DNA from: Byssothecium circinans
Lineage: Eukaryota > Ascomycota > Dothideomycetes > Pleosporales > Massarinaceae
Assembly: GCA_010015675.1 (NCBI GenBank)
Contig: ML976979.1
Coordinates: 1,595,206-1,659,205 of the forward strand
Length of the DNA: 64,000 bases
Reading direction: 5' to 3'
Shown: positions 55,097-64,000 of the stretch, piece after piece
Layout: every line of letters starts with the position of its first letter
How positions within the stretch are numbered: the stretch's first letter is position 1
Program-made: the position numbers and the translations under genes
The notes under the pieces: generated by a model
Seen by the model: the letters and a program-made list of their open reading frames with translations, nothing else
What the model was told of the DNA's origin: nothing
Databases searched by the model: none

Positions 55097-55939
55097 ATGG
55101 AGCACAACCACGGCCTGCCCAGGCCTCGGCACTCATACATACACGTTCCGCAACCAGGCCGCCGCGGAATTCTCTACCATAACGGCCAGATCCCTAATGG
55201 GGCTGCGCCTAGTGGCGTCTACCCTGGCGGCGTTGGTATGGGCACGGGGATGGGCATGGGAATGGGAATGGGAATGAGCTACGGCGCAGCAGGCTACTAT
55301 CCCGGGGTAGGTGGTTCCTATGGAGGGTTTTATGGCGGCTACTACGGCGGGGCCGGCATTTACCCCGGGGCCTATGGCTCTCAATTCCATACCCGTCCCC
55401 TCCAATACGGCCCAAACGTCTCTTACGGAACCTATTCTCCACGCTACTACAACTACCCAAGCAGCTACTACAGCTTCCCTTCCTACAGCTATTACTCTCC
55501 CTACGCAAGCTACGGCGTCGGATGTGGCACGTATGCTAACTACTACTATCCGTACCAGAGGTCCTACTACACTGCCGGTGTCGCTGCCCCCACATACTCA
55601 TACGCTTATCAGACAATGGCGCCCGCTGTCGCGGTCCCCGTTATTCCGACTCAAACCTGCGCTGTCGGCACCACGACCACAACGACCACTACTCCAGTGA
55701 CTACAACGTATCGATCGGGCGGCGTACAGCACCCTGAACAAGTACTTGCGATGAGGCACGGTGCACACAACCCGAGGTTCATCAAGCCTGCTGGCGCCCG
55801 ACCTGATGATAGCTTCTGGTGCCAGGAGCGATCGGGGGAGTGGCATCTACGGTCCTTCTACCAGATCGAGAACGAGTGTTACCCGGGCGAGTGGCTGATG
55901 AACCCTGATCTCGGAAGCCTGGCCTTCCATCGTCGATGA
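55097..55939 (+). CDS. Gly/Tyr-rich low-complexity protein
   Basis: 280 residues from the ATG at 55097 (MEHNHGLPRPRHSYIHVPQP). The centre is low-complexity: a GM repeat (GVGMGTGMGMGMGMGMSYG), then Gly/Tyr and Tyr/Ser/Pro stretches (YYNYPSSYYSFPSYSYYSPY). A Thr run (TTTTTTTTPVTTT) follows, and the C-terminal 60 residues are ordinary and probably folded: PDDSFWCQERSGEWHLRSFY and CYPGEWLMNPDLGSLAFHRR. No signal peptide. The composition resembles prion-like or structural proteins, but no function can be assigned. It may be the second exon of the preceding frame. Confidence 0.55.
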   Translation: MEHNHGLPRPRHSYIHVPQPGRRGILYHNGQIPNGAAPSGVYPGGVGMGTGMGMGMGMGMSYGAAGYYPGVGGSYGGFYGGYYGGAGIYPGAYGSQFHTRPLQYGPNVSYGTYSPRYYNYPSSYYSFPSYSYYSPYASYGVGCGTYANYYYPYQRSYYTAGVAAPTYSYAYQTMAPAVAVPVIPTQTCAVGTTTTTTTTPVTTTYRSGGVQHPEQVLAMRHGAHNPRFIKPAGARPDDSFWCQERSGEWHLRSFYQIENECYPGEWLMNPDLGSLAFHRR

Positions 55940-56504
55940 TCAGTCTCCAGTACTGTCTCTACCGTATCACCTCTGGCGATCTCACTCGGTATCTGGAACC
56001 TAGCATTACGTTCAAGCCATAAAGTCAAACCCGCCACGCCTGCGTATCCGGTCGGCACCACTTCTTCTTACTCATTCCCTTCACGGCATCAATATCGGCA
56101 CGTTCCTCTTCAGGTCTCCTCGGCATATGCATAATTCGGTGTGAGGATACCTGCATTCAGCATAGGATGGGTGGAGTTGCGGTCTACGGCGGGCTCATGG
56201 GCTTCGGTAAGACATATCCTTTTGTTTTTGGGGGTTTTCGGAATGGCAATTCGGGTTCGATCTAGCATGGAGGCTCGGTCGGTTCAAGCCTCATCTCATG
56301 CATGCGGAAACAGCTAGACCAAACATTTTCTCATCTTCTTCAATCAAATCATCTTCATTCCTAGGTTCTCCATCGTACTATGACTAGAGCTTACAGAGCC
56401 TCCTAACTCGGTTCCATCTTGGTCATTATCCTCCTTTTGATGCTACACTTATTTTACAAGCGTGGCCTTTTATCGGTCGCGTTCATATCATGTCTGCCAC
56501 CAAG
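55940..56504. other. convergent intergenic region
   Basis: 3' DNA between the Gly/Tyr-rich gene and the UPF0047 gene. No frame with support. Confidence 0.45.
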
Positions 56505-57113
56505 TCACTTCTGCTCGCCCTGAATTGTAGCAACCACTTTCCGCGAATGCTTCGCCGCCCTGAACTCCAAGTACCAGATACCCTGCCACGTCCCCGTTGC
56601 CAACCGCCCATTCGTAATCGGAATCGTAACACTCGCGCCGACCAATGCGCTCTTGACGTGTGCCTGCTTGCTGTCAGCCCTCATCCCTCATCTCTCCCTC
56701 GACCTCCCACCTCCCACCAAAAAAGAAGCATGCATACCGGCATATCATCACTCCCCTCCGCATCGTGCCTGTACACTCCACCCCTCTTATCCTCGGGCAC
56801 TATCCTATCCAACGCATCGCTCATATCGGCCCTCACATCCTCGTCCCAGTTCTCGTTCAGACTCAGCGCGCAGGACGTGTGTTGGATGAATAGCGTCAGG
56901 AGGCCGACTTTGTAGTTTTGGATCTCCGGGAGTTCTTTTGTGATGGTGTCGGTTATGAGGTACGAGCCGCGACTGCGGGAGGGGAGGGTGAGGGTTTTCT
57001 GGAACCTGGTGGGGGTGTTAGAGGGGGTTTGAAGGGATGTGATGGGAAGGGGTGGATGGAGATGGTAGGAAATTGAGAGGGGAGAAGGAAGTGTGGTAGA
57101 CGTACCAAGACAT
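56505..57113 (-). CDS. UPF0047/YjbQ family protein
   Basis: Exons 57113-57106, 57005-56738 and 56663-56505 give 144 residues. The spliced protein starts MSWFQKTLTLPSRSRGSYLI and contains LLTLFIQHTSCALSLNENWD with EDVRADMSDALDR, then DDMPAHVKSALVGASVTIPI, NGRLATGTWQGIWYLEFR and a C-terminal VVATIQGEQK. These are the UPF0047 signatures; bacterial YjbQ shows weak thiamine-phosphate synthase activity and the fungal role is unknown. The frame of the first exon remains open upstream to an ATG at 57494, adding 127 residues with one hydrophobic helix; I chose the short form because known fungal homologues begin at MSWFQK. The second intron is rich in G and A on the coding strand. Confidence 0.88.
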
Positions 57114-57640
57114 TGTTGGTGTTTGAGAAGGTGTGCAGATATTTGGACTCGCGCAGAGGACGGTGGTGGGGGGTTTGCTCGCCGCAGGCGGGAACGCGTA
57201 GTTGTACGGCAACCAGATCACTGTGTGGAAAAGCCCTGGGAAGAGAGCGATCAAGAAACCGCAGCAGATGAAAAAGGTCGTGAGATGGGAGATTGTGTGT
57301 TGTGGTTGGCGGGGAGGCATGAATGGAGATTTGGCGTCGAGGGTTGACGTCAGGGTCGCCGATTGGTTGGTGGGGACGGCTGGATGTTTAGGGGAAGCTT
57401 TTAGCGGGGGAGCTTTTGCTGATGCCGCGGATTTGGGGATGTCGCGATTGGTTATTAGATGTTGCGGAAGAGGGAGGTCAATTGCATTGTACATTATGTG
57501 CGGAGGGTCGAAGAAACGGCTTTGGCTTTGTCTTTGTGGAATGCGCACATGTGATTTCGTCTACGTTTCTGACAGTTGTAGGAGAACCCTTTCCTTGCTT
57601 GCTACTACATATATACACACACTACCTATTCCAACCCCAT

Positions 57641-58451
57641 TTACCGCTGTCCAAGCGGCTCATCTGTGATTCTCTGCGACTCGTGGACTTCAGCTGGATC
57701 GCCTCGCGGGCCGAGTGGGTATGATGTCTCGGGTAGAGACTCAAGGTGTGCGCGGTGGTGCTCGTTGGCCTAGATTTCGTTAGCATCATCCGAAGAGGTT
57801 TAACTGGTAGTATTCGATTGGAACGACATACGAATGGAATACCGCAATATGTGCACCAGTTGATTTGCGGTTTGTCCAAGTTGATGAAGATCTTGGGGTG
57901 TCCGAGGGGGCCGCCACCACCGTCGCAGGAAACAGCACGCTCTTTGGTCCAGCGGACGGGTTGCTTGTGAATCAATTCAATGGCAGCGTAAGGTCGAGGC
58001 TGTAATCCATCTGGTCAGCCAATTGTTCCTCGGAAGTAGTCTTTCCTTGCTCCCGCTACCATCTCGCATGCTCCTTATAGTTCCTATCCTCCTATGAGAA
58101 TCTGGTCAGACGTACCTGGTCCTCAAAAATGGTCTGCTCAAATCGCGGCCCCGTCATAGCCACCTCGCGCGGCTGCTGGCTCCGACTCCAGATCCCCTTG
58201 CGATTCGGGCTCTGTCGGTTTGGCGCCTGCGAGACCCTCAATTCCTCCGCCTTCTCCACCCTCTCGACGAGCACCTTGTCAAAAGAGCCCTCGGCGGAGG
58301 TAGGCGTTGCATTGGTCGCTGAAACGTTGGGCTTGGGCTCGCGCGGAGTCGGGTCGTTGGCGGGTACTTGGTGGACTGACGTTGAGTAGGCGGAGCGCAG
58401 AAGGGTGGGGAGGAGGCGCGCCGTGCGCGGGCGAATAGTACGTGAGAGCAT
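57641..58451 (-). CDS. NDUFS6: NADH:ubiquinone oxidoreductase (complex I) zinc subunit, NDUFS6 type
   Basis: Exons 58451-58116, 57999-57832 and 57769-57641 give 210 residues. MLSRTIRPRTARLLPTLLRS is a mitochondrial presequence. The conserved part is AMTGPRFEQTIFEDQPRPYA, IELIHKQPVRWTKERAVSCD, GGGGPLGHPKIFINLDKPQI, NWCTYCGIPFANEHH, which carries the zf-CHCC zinc ligands (Cys of SCDGG, His of GHPK, the CTYC pair). This subunit sits at the base of the matrix arm and is needed for late complex I assembly. The C-terminal tail after EHHR is about 35 residues. The gene follows UPF0047 on the same strand. The two introns lie at the edges of the middle exon. Confidence 0.94.
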
Positions 58452-61177
58452 TGTAGGGGGTCGAGGCAGATGTGCCGCTATCTACTGTATCTGAGAGCCG
58501 TGGTCGTGAGTTTGAGCTCCGAATTGCCAAGTCCATGACTAAGCGAGAGATGTTATTGGTGATGTTCCCAAGTCGAACCAACTTCCCATTGCTGCACCGC
58601 GTTCGCTCTTTGACTGTTCGTCTTATGACCGGCTTCTGGCGTCACAGTGCACAAGCACACTCTGTTCAAACACCGATCATGTTGGTCTTACCCACAACAC
58701 CGCTTTGAAGACTGGTATGGCCGATATGAGGCAATCGGAAGTCGTTCATGTGAAAATTTGTCTGCGTATCAAGGAAAGGATTTGAGTATTACATCACTAG
58801 ATTGCTACCATGGACAAAAAGAATATCTCCATTGAGTTGAACCGATAAGAAATGAATTGTTGGACTTGAAGCGTGCGCACTACTTCACCTCCCTTTCGAA
58901 CAATTCCACTTCTCTCCCCGCTCGCAGCACTGAATATGACGGAGACCAACACTGGCTGTACATATGTAGTAAACATCTCCATCTCAAGGAACAAAGGTCG
59001 ATTATGACAATGATGCCACCCATGCGCAAGCAGCAAACGTGACTGCCGCCTGGAAAAGGGCTTTCCATCAATCTCCATGGCTTCTCATGATTCCGATTCC
59101 ACGAGCGCGATCGATTTTGTGGCTAGCTTCAGGTCCACCTCCACCTTTTGAACCGTCTATCCATGTATGATGCAAATGATGTACCGCTCATATGACACCG
59201 CCCACGCAACCGAATAAATGCGCGGCCAGCTCTAATGGAGCACTTGTGATTTCCCTCTCCGCATCGCTAAATCGCAATAGCCCAATGGAAATACTCGAGT
59301 CGCAGTCGATACAAAACGTAAAGAAGCTAGTGAGATGGGCTGTTGAACTGTCTGATGGATGCGTGAGGAAGGAAGAGTTGAAATTGCTACGGAAAATTTA
59401 TTGTAGGCACGCCAAGCCAGTATGATGATGCTAGGCTTGGAAGGGTTAGTGTGATAAGCATCCCGAGGCGCAACATTGAACATTTGAGCATTGAAGCGGC
59501 ACTTGAGCTTCCTACATTTATCTTGCCCAGTATCACTTCAATACTACACCCTGAGCGCTATCTTTTACCGAGTACTCCGTAGTGCTATCTTTGAATGTGA
59601 AATGCAACCTTGAGAGCCCGCAATGTAGGACTTCGGAAACCCGTCGAAATCTTGCTCACCACCTTTCTGCCCAAAATTACATTTGTATCACAGTGCGATG
59701 GGAAAAGGACCCGAGGATTCCTCCAAGAGAACACCACCGGAGACATGCGCTTCATGTCTACAGCCTGCTGCACTACAAGCCCCAGATTGAATCTACCCCG
59801 AAGTGCGCCAGCTTTGTTCACGACAGCGCACGCTCAAAAGTAGACGTTCTATTGTCTAAAAAGTGTCGAGAAAGGTGAACAGATATCTGTCCTCCTGGGA
59901 GGTAACACTGACCATCATTTCCAAACGCTTAGGGTTCTTGCCATGAATACACGGTTGTTCCCGACGCATCTATCGAGTTCTGATGAAAATCGTGCTACCA
60001 ATGCAGCAACCTGTGACAACCAGTGGGCTCACGTGTTCTCCATTAAACATCACGTCCTTTTTCCGAGTTCTTGAAGCAACATTTCACAATGGTTACCCTG
60101 CACACTTGCTAGTGGCTGTGCTGGCAACGACCACTGAACTACCGCCCGACCCCCACGCAGTTCCCTACTGTCACTGATGGAGAATGAAAAATAGTTTCCG
60201 CTCGAGTACGTTGACTTGTCACCATTCATGGCCGAGCTCCGTACGTTTGCGGCTCTGTGGCTTGTTGAAGGCCTCAGTTTCGGTATCGTGTCGGCAGCTC
60301 CAATGCACAAATCAGCAGTATACAGAGATTCTCTGTCAGGTTTCCACACATCGATAGGCAAGGTATTATCAAGCCCCCAGTTTTCGCGTAGCTCTTCGCG
60401 GACAAGAAATGCTTGGTTGATGTTGTTTCACCAACGTCAGGTCCACGGCAGGATTACAACATACGCCAGAACTTGCTCGCCGACGAAAAGAGAGAGAAAT
60501 GTGATGTGTCCAACGCTTTTGGGAAAGAATAGTGCTGTCGTGAGCACGTTGGGTGGGACATGAAGGAGCGCACGGGAAGGTTCTGGATGGATGAGCAGCT
60601 TGTTGCGAAGTGAAAGAAGTATAATTAGTTTGTCAAGGTTCTGAGGAAAGACGAATGGAAGCTTTTCTCGACGCTAGAAGCAATCCATAAAGTTGTGGTT
60701 GGTGGCATGCATTGGGCTAATGATAGTGAAAGAATTGCTGAAAAGTTGGAGAAGACAAAGGTTGCCTAGTAATAAGGAGTTTTGGTCGACCTCTGATGCT
60801 TAGATTAGAGACAAACGCAGAACACATTACTTGAAGCACCCTGATGTCCTAGATTAGAGACAAACGCAGAACACATAGCTTGAAGCACCCTGATGTCATA
60901 GATTCTGAAACAATGTATTGATGCTTCGCTTCCGAAGCTTCAGGCACGTACAAATCGTAGCAATTAGTTTGCTTCAACTGTAAGTGTACAACTACTCCTT
61001 GTCATTTGTGGGAAACACCGGGTGTATTTCGCAATTGTATTGAGTATTCTCGTACCTTCGCGTTGCATGGAGCTAAGAAGAATAGCAAACACTGACTGCT
61101 TATATACAGTATCGGGATCCCTCAACTTCCAGGGTCATACACAAACACTTTGCCTCTATCAGTTCTAAGTTAAGACC
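58452..61177. other. 2.7 kb intergenic region without a supported gene
   Basis: Short frames only (up to 115 codons, 60216-60563). Contains the tandem repeat at 60793-60911 and becomes AT-rich near 60700-61100. Confidence 0.45.
60793..60911. repeat. tandem duplication of a 48/49-bp unit plus a partial third copy
   Basis: Unit 1 (60793-60840) and unit 2 (60841-60889) share CTGATG, then TAGATTAGAGACAAACGCAG, then CTTGAAGCACC, with a few differences. A third copy starts at 60890 and stops matching after about 14 bp. Confidence 0.88.
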
Positions 61178-62629
61178 ATGACGTCGACAGATGATACCAT
61201 GGACCGTACGACGAGTGAGCAGCTTATCGAACAAGTCATCACTTGCACCAACATCATCAAGTTTACACCCGATGGACGAAAATATCACGACTTCAACGCC
61301 TCACGGTCTGAGCCTAATCAACGTCTTGCTGAGGTCTTCGGCATCGATAACGCCTTCACGAGCGTGGACAAAACATTGCGTACTCAATTTATCCGAACTA
61401 CTGTATCCAAAATACGGGCTGCAACAAACATTCAAGAAAGAGATGGGACCTCTAAAGGTGACTGGCGATACCTTCGACAATCTGCCATCGACTCATGTAA
61501 TGAGTTCTTGAGCTGCTCTAGTCATCAGATGAATCTTGCTGAACTGGTACAATTTGTCACATTGAAGGTTTCTCTCACCTACCTTTTCAACGATGCGACA
61601 GAGGCAATGAAGCGGAAGGACTGTTTCGAACACATCAAATACATCGGACGAAGGATCAACGAACTTTGGATTGAGTCGAAGAACCAGGTTAGCCAGAGAT
61701 CTCGATGGCTCGATGAGAAGAAGTTACACGAGGCGCTTCGCGCAGTAACGACAGTCACCAGAATCACCGAGCCAGTGTTTGCAATCCCTGGATCGTTCAT
61801 CGAGGAAACTACCACCCCAGACCTCGACCCGTTGGTGCCCAAGCAGAACCCAATGAACCTTCTTCTCCCAGCCTACGAAACCATGTGGCGCGCAGTCATG
61901 CGCTGTGTACTGGAAGTGGTCTATCGAAACGATCGGGAGCGCCAGCAGGCTGTGATGAGTGAAGGAGATGGGAAGCCAATCGAAACGGAGCTGGAGGGCA
62001 TTCTGGCACAGTATCTTGACGCACTTAGCAATCCAGAGGCTATGAATGACGACGTATTCTGGAAACAGTCCGCGACCGGTATCACTGCAGCCGATATCGT
62101 AAAGGAAGCACTCCGCCTATACCCACCGAGCCGTCGCATCCACCGAGCATTCCATGGCGAATTTCAACGTGCAGACATTGAAAAACTCCACCGCAGCGCC
62201 CTGTTGGGTCAAGAGGATCCTCTTACCTTCCGACCAGAGAGGTGGCAACACATCTGCCCTGCAGCTCGGCAAAAGGTTTTCGAACAAGAGAAGAATGCTA
62301 AAGTGGCGCTGAAGTTTGAGGAGGAGAAGCTGGGATTCATGCCGTTTGCTTTTGTTTGTACGGCGGATAATAGGGAGTCGAGGGAGTTTGGGATGAAGAT
62401 GATTGCTCTGTTGGTGGCGACTGTCTGTGGGGGATTGAGAAAGAGGTTCTTTGACAACGACAAGAAGAAGTGGATGGGTTGGACACTTGATAATGAGATG
62501 GACTTGCCACCGGTGGGCGAGCCGCTGAACACAGATCGACAGGCTTATGAGGGTCTTATGCTCAGCTGCTGGGAGGAGGTTGGGGAAATGAGGCAGGCCG
62601 CAGCGAGGGGGGGGGAAGGAAATTATTGA
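61178..62629 (+). CDS. divergent cytochrome P450-like protein
   Basis: Single exon, 483 residues. Fold markers of the P450 C-terminal half are present: KEALRLYPPSRRIHRAFHGE (K-helix E-x-x-R near residue 309), DPLTFRPERWQHI (the PERF-like segment), and LGFMPFAFVCTADNRESREF before FGMKMIALLVATV (L-helix). The canonical heme loop F-x-x-G-x-R-x-C-x-G is not met: a Cys (C394) is present in PFAFVCTAD, but the Gly and Arg are missing. No N-terminal membrane anchor is visible, and the I-helix oxygen-activation motif is not obvious. It may bind heme unusually or be a non-catalytic relative. A run of 9 G at about 62607-62615 lies just before the stop, so the last few residues are the least sure. It is tail-to-tail with fumarylacetoacetase. 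Confidence 0.72.
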   Translation: MTSTDDTMDRTTSEQLIEQVITCTNIIKFTPDGRKYHDFNASRSEPNQRLAEVFGIDNAFTSVDKTLRTQFIRTTVSKIRAATNIQERDGTSKGDWRYLRQSAIDSCNEFLSCSSHQMNLAELVQFVTLKVSLTYLFNDATEAMKRKDCFEHIKYIGRRINELWIESKNQVSQRSRWLDEKKLHEALRAVTTVTRITEPVFAIPGSFIEETTTPDLDPLVPKQNPMNLLLPAYETMWRAVMRCVLEVVYRNDRERQQAVMSEGDGKPIETELEGILAQYLDALSNPEAMNDDVFWKQSATGITAADIVKEALRLYPPSRRIHRAFHGEFQRADIEKLHRSALLGQEDPLTFRPERWQHICPAARQKVFEQEKNAKVALKFEEEKLGFMPFAFVCTADNRESREFGMKMIALLVATVCGGLRKRFFDNDKKKWMGWTLDNEMDLPPVGEPLNTDRQAYEGLMLSCWEEVGEMRQAAARGGEGNY

Positions 62630-62854
62630 GGACGGCTATGGCATGGAATGTTGACCGAGAATATTGAGACACGGAACTGGAAGATGATAACGGAACTTTG
62701 ACTTTTGCTTTGGGGAGCACAAAGGGCTGATAGGAAGCGGATTGATTATCTGGAATAGCGGTCATGATTACAGTCGTTTGTGAAAAATTTGTGTATATTT
62801 TACACAGTCTCCGAGCTCAAACGTAGCTCAAAGCCTTTTCATATTGATGCATTT

Positions 62855-64000
62855 TCAAGTGTGCTTTGTGGGAGCTCTTGCAGGTAAAATCTCTCCCACG
62901 CACTCGCCAAAGCCCACACCTGCAGCCTCAGTTCCTGCCCTTGCCCTGGAACTGACGACATCGCCATCCTCTAGATACCGCAGCTCAGATCCATCGTCCA
63001 TCTTAAATGGCTGCTTTCCATTCATAGTAAGCTCCATCGAACACGCAAGTTCCGACTTCTCCGTCCCGGAAATAGTCCCAGAGGCGAGCAAATCTCCGGT
63101 GTTCAGTGGACACCCGCCAATCGAATTATGCGCCAACATGTGCCGAAAAGTCCAGTACATGTGCGCAAAGCCTACCTTACACACTCTAGTAGTCGTCCCA
63201 TTGCGCGTGATGCCGCCTTCGATTGTAAGGTCGTACGAGATGCTATCCGGATCATGCAAGAAGTCGGCTACCGGCTCTGTGTGAGGCACAGCGGGGACTT
63301 GGAAAGCTTTCAATGCTTCCAGCGTAATGGCCCATGGGGTGATGGAAGTTCCGAAATTCTTGCCATTTAACGGTCCAAGAGGATCTCGCATCTCATTGCC
63401 TTGAATATCCCGCGCGCTCCAGTCGTTTACAAGCACCGGACCGAAAATGTGCTCATCCGTGTCTTTGGCGTACACACCAGCACCTGCTGGAACAGGTCGC
63501 CCAACGATGGCGCCAACCTCAAACTCGTAGTCCGGCCCTCTTGAAGGGCCAAAGATGACCCTTTTCTCTGGTGCGGTGTGATCCTCAATGTACTGCCCCA
63601 TTGGTCGATATATAGGTGTTCCGGAGGTATAAATAGACGAGCGTCGACCGGCGTAACCCATGGGCGGCTTGTGAAATGTCGCCGGAAACATGCGCTTTCC
63701 GAACAAAGCCTCAGGCGCATTCTGGACGTGATCTGGGGAAACGGAGAAGTCGGTAAAATCGCCAATGCTGACCGGAAGATGCAAGGTTACGTCGTTGATG
63801 TTCTTAGAGCATTCCTTGTGGAGGTCGTCCTTGATCGCGGCTTGTATTGCTGAGCGGACTTTGGTGTGCGTCTCATTTGGTAGGGCGGCGAACGTGTTGA
63901 GTGTCTTCTCGCTGAAAATGATAGATAGTTGCGAGTCAATGGATTCGAAGGGCTTTTCCTTGACTAGTTCGGCGAGGAAGACTACTTCGTCGTTGATACG
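62855..64000 (-). CDS. fahA: fumarylacetoacetase (5' end beyond the window)
   Basis: The frame is open to the right edge with no ATG, so the N-terminus lies outside; 381 residues are visible. It hydrolyses fumarylacetoacetate to fumarate and acetoacetate, the last step of tyrosine and phenylalanine breakdown. Seen: LHLPVSIGDFTDFSV, ATFHKPPMGYAGRRSSIYTS, GTPIYRPMGQYI, DYEFEVGAIVG (metal-binding Glu), FGPVLVNDWSARDIQGNEMR, and the C-terminal LLASGTISGTEKS and LEDGDVVSSRA. The usual DF-x-S-S-x-x-HATN stretch near the active site is DFSVSPDHVQNAP, a modest deviation. An intact family member has about 420 residues, so about 40 are missing. No neighbouring tyrosine-pathway gene is in the window. 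Confidence 0.93.
   Translation of the reverse strand, partial: RINDEVVFLAELVKEKPFESIDSQLSIIFSEKTLNTFAALPNETHTKVRSAIQAAIKDDLHKECSKNINDVTLHLPVSIGDFTDFSVSPDHVQNAPEALFGKRMFPATFHKPPMGYAGRRSSIYTSGTPIYRPMGQYIEDHTAPEKRVIFGPSRGPDYEFEVGAIVGRPVPAGAGVYAKDTDEHIFGPVLVNDWSARDIQGNEMRDPLGPLNGKNFGTSITPWAITLEALKAFQVPAVPHTEPVADFLHDPDSISYDLTIEGGITRNGTTTRVCKVGFAHMYWTFRHMLAHNSIGGCPLNTGDLLASGTISGTEKSELACSMELTMNGKQPFKMDDGSELRYLEDGDVVSSRARAGTEAAGVGFGECVGEILPARAPTKHT

Overview
The window is nuclear DNA of a filamentous ascomycete (Pezizomycotina). Genes are interrupted by short introns with GT...AG ends and CTAAC/CTGAC-like branch sites. The families are typically fungal: LCL2, a DUF8021 secreted protein, a monocarboxylate-type MFS carrier, a SAT4/PTH11-type rhodopsin-domain protein, an AusQ-like O-acyltransferase and an EthD protein. 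Several proteins carry mitochondrial presequences. A Dothideomycete is my best guess, but that is inference only. Gene models below were spliced by eye from reading frame, splice signals and family resemblance.

Left third (1-30 kb): LCL2 and NOP10 are divergent, followed by a four-helix membrane protein, an ACT_7/CASTOR-like protein and a secreted DUF8021 protein. A MFS transporter, a stub of a FAD-linked oxidase and a membrane O-acyltransferase then lie next to each other and may be the relic of a metabolic cluster. Next come cysteinyl-tRNA synthetase (apparently dual-targeted), a degenerate kinase-like protein, a Doc-type Fic protein flanked by two related copies of an unknown small gene, TRM61 and a PhoD-type phosphatase.

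Middle (27-40 kb): this part is gene-poor. It holds two broken genes on the minus strand: a truncated SERAC1-like hydrolase whose nucleophile serine is changed, and an acid-ceramidase-like gene with two stops and a frameshift. Both border an AT-rich stretch, which is what repeat-induced point mutation (RIP) would leave. An AMACR-type CoA transferase, mitochondrial ribosomal protein bL27m and the rhodopsin-domain protein follow.

Right third (40-64 kb): this is dense housekeeping sequence. It has V-ATPase subunit A (VMA1), the dynamin VPS1, an insulysin-type protease (STE23), an EthD protein, a CCHC zinc-knuckle protein, a DUF1279/MRX11-like mitochondrial protein, one or two Gly/Tyr-rich proteins, a UPF0047/YjbQ protein and complex I subunit NDUFS6. 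A 2.7 kb empty stretch then leads to a divergent cytochrome P450-like protein and fumarylacetoacetase, which runs off the right edge. I saw no rRNA, tRNA, CRISPR array or intact transposon.

I found no convincing multi-gene novel system. The most unusual features are the Doc/Fic gene with its flanking paralogues, the RIP-like pseudogene pair, the P450-like protein with an altered heme loop, and a VMA1 intron at the position where the yeast intein sits.
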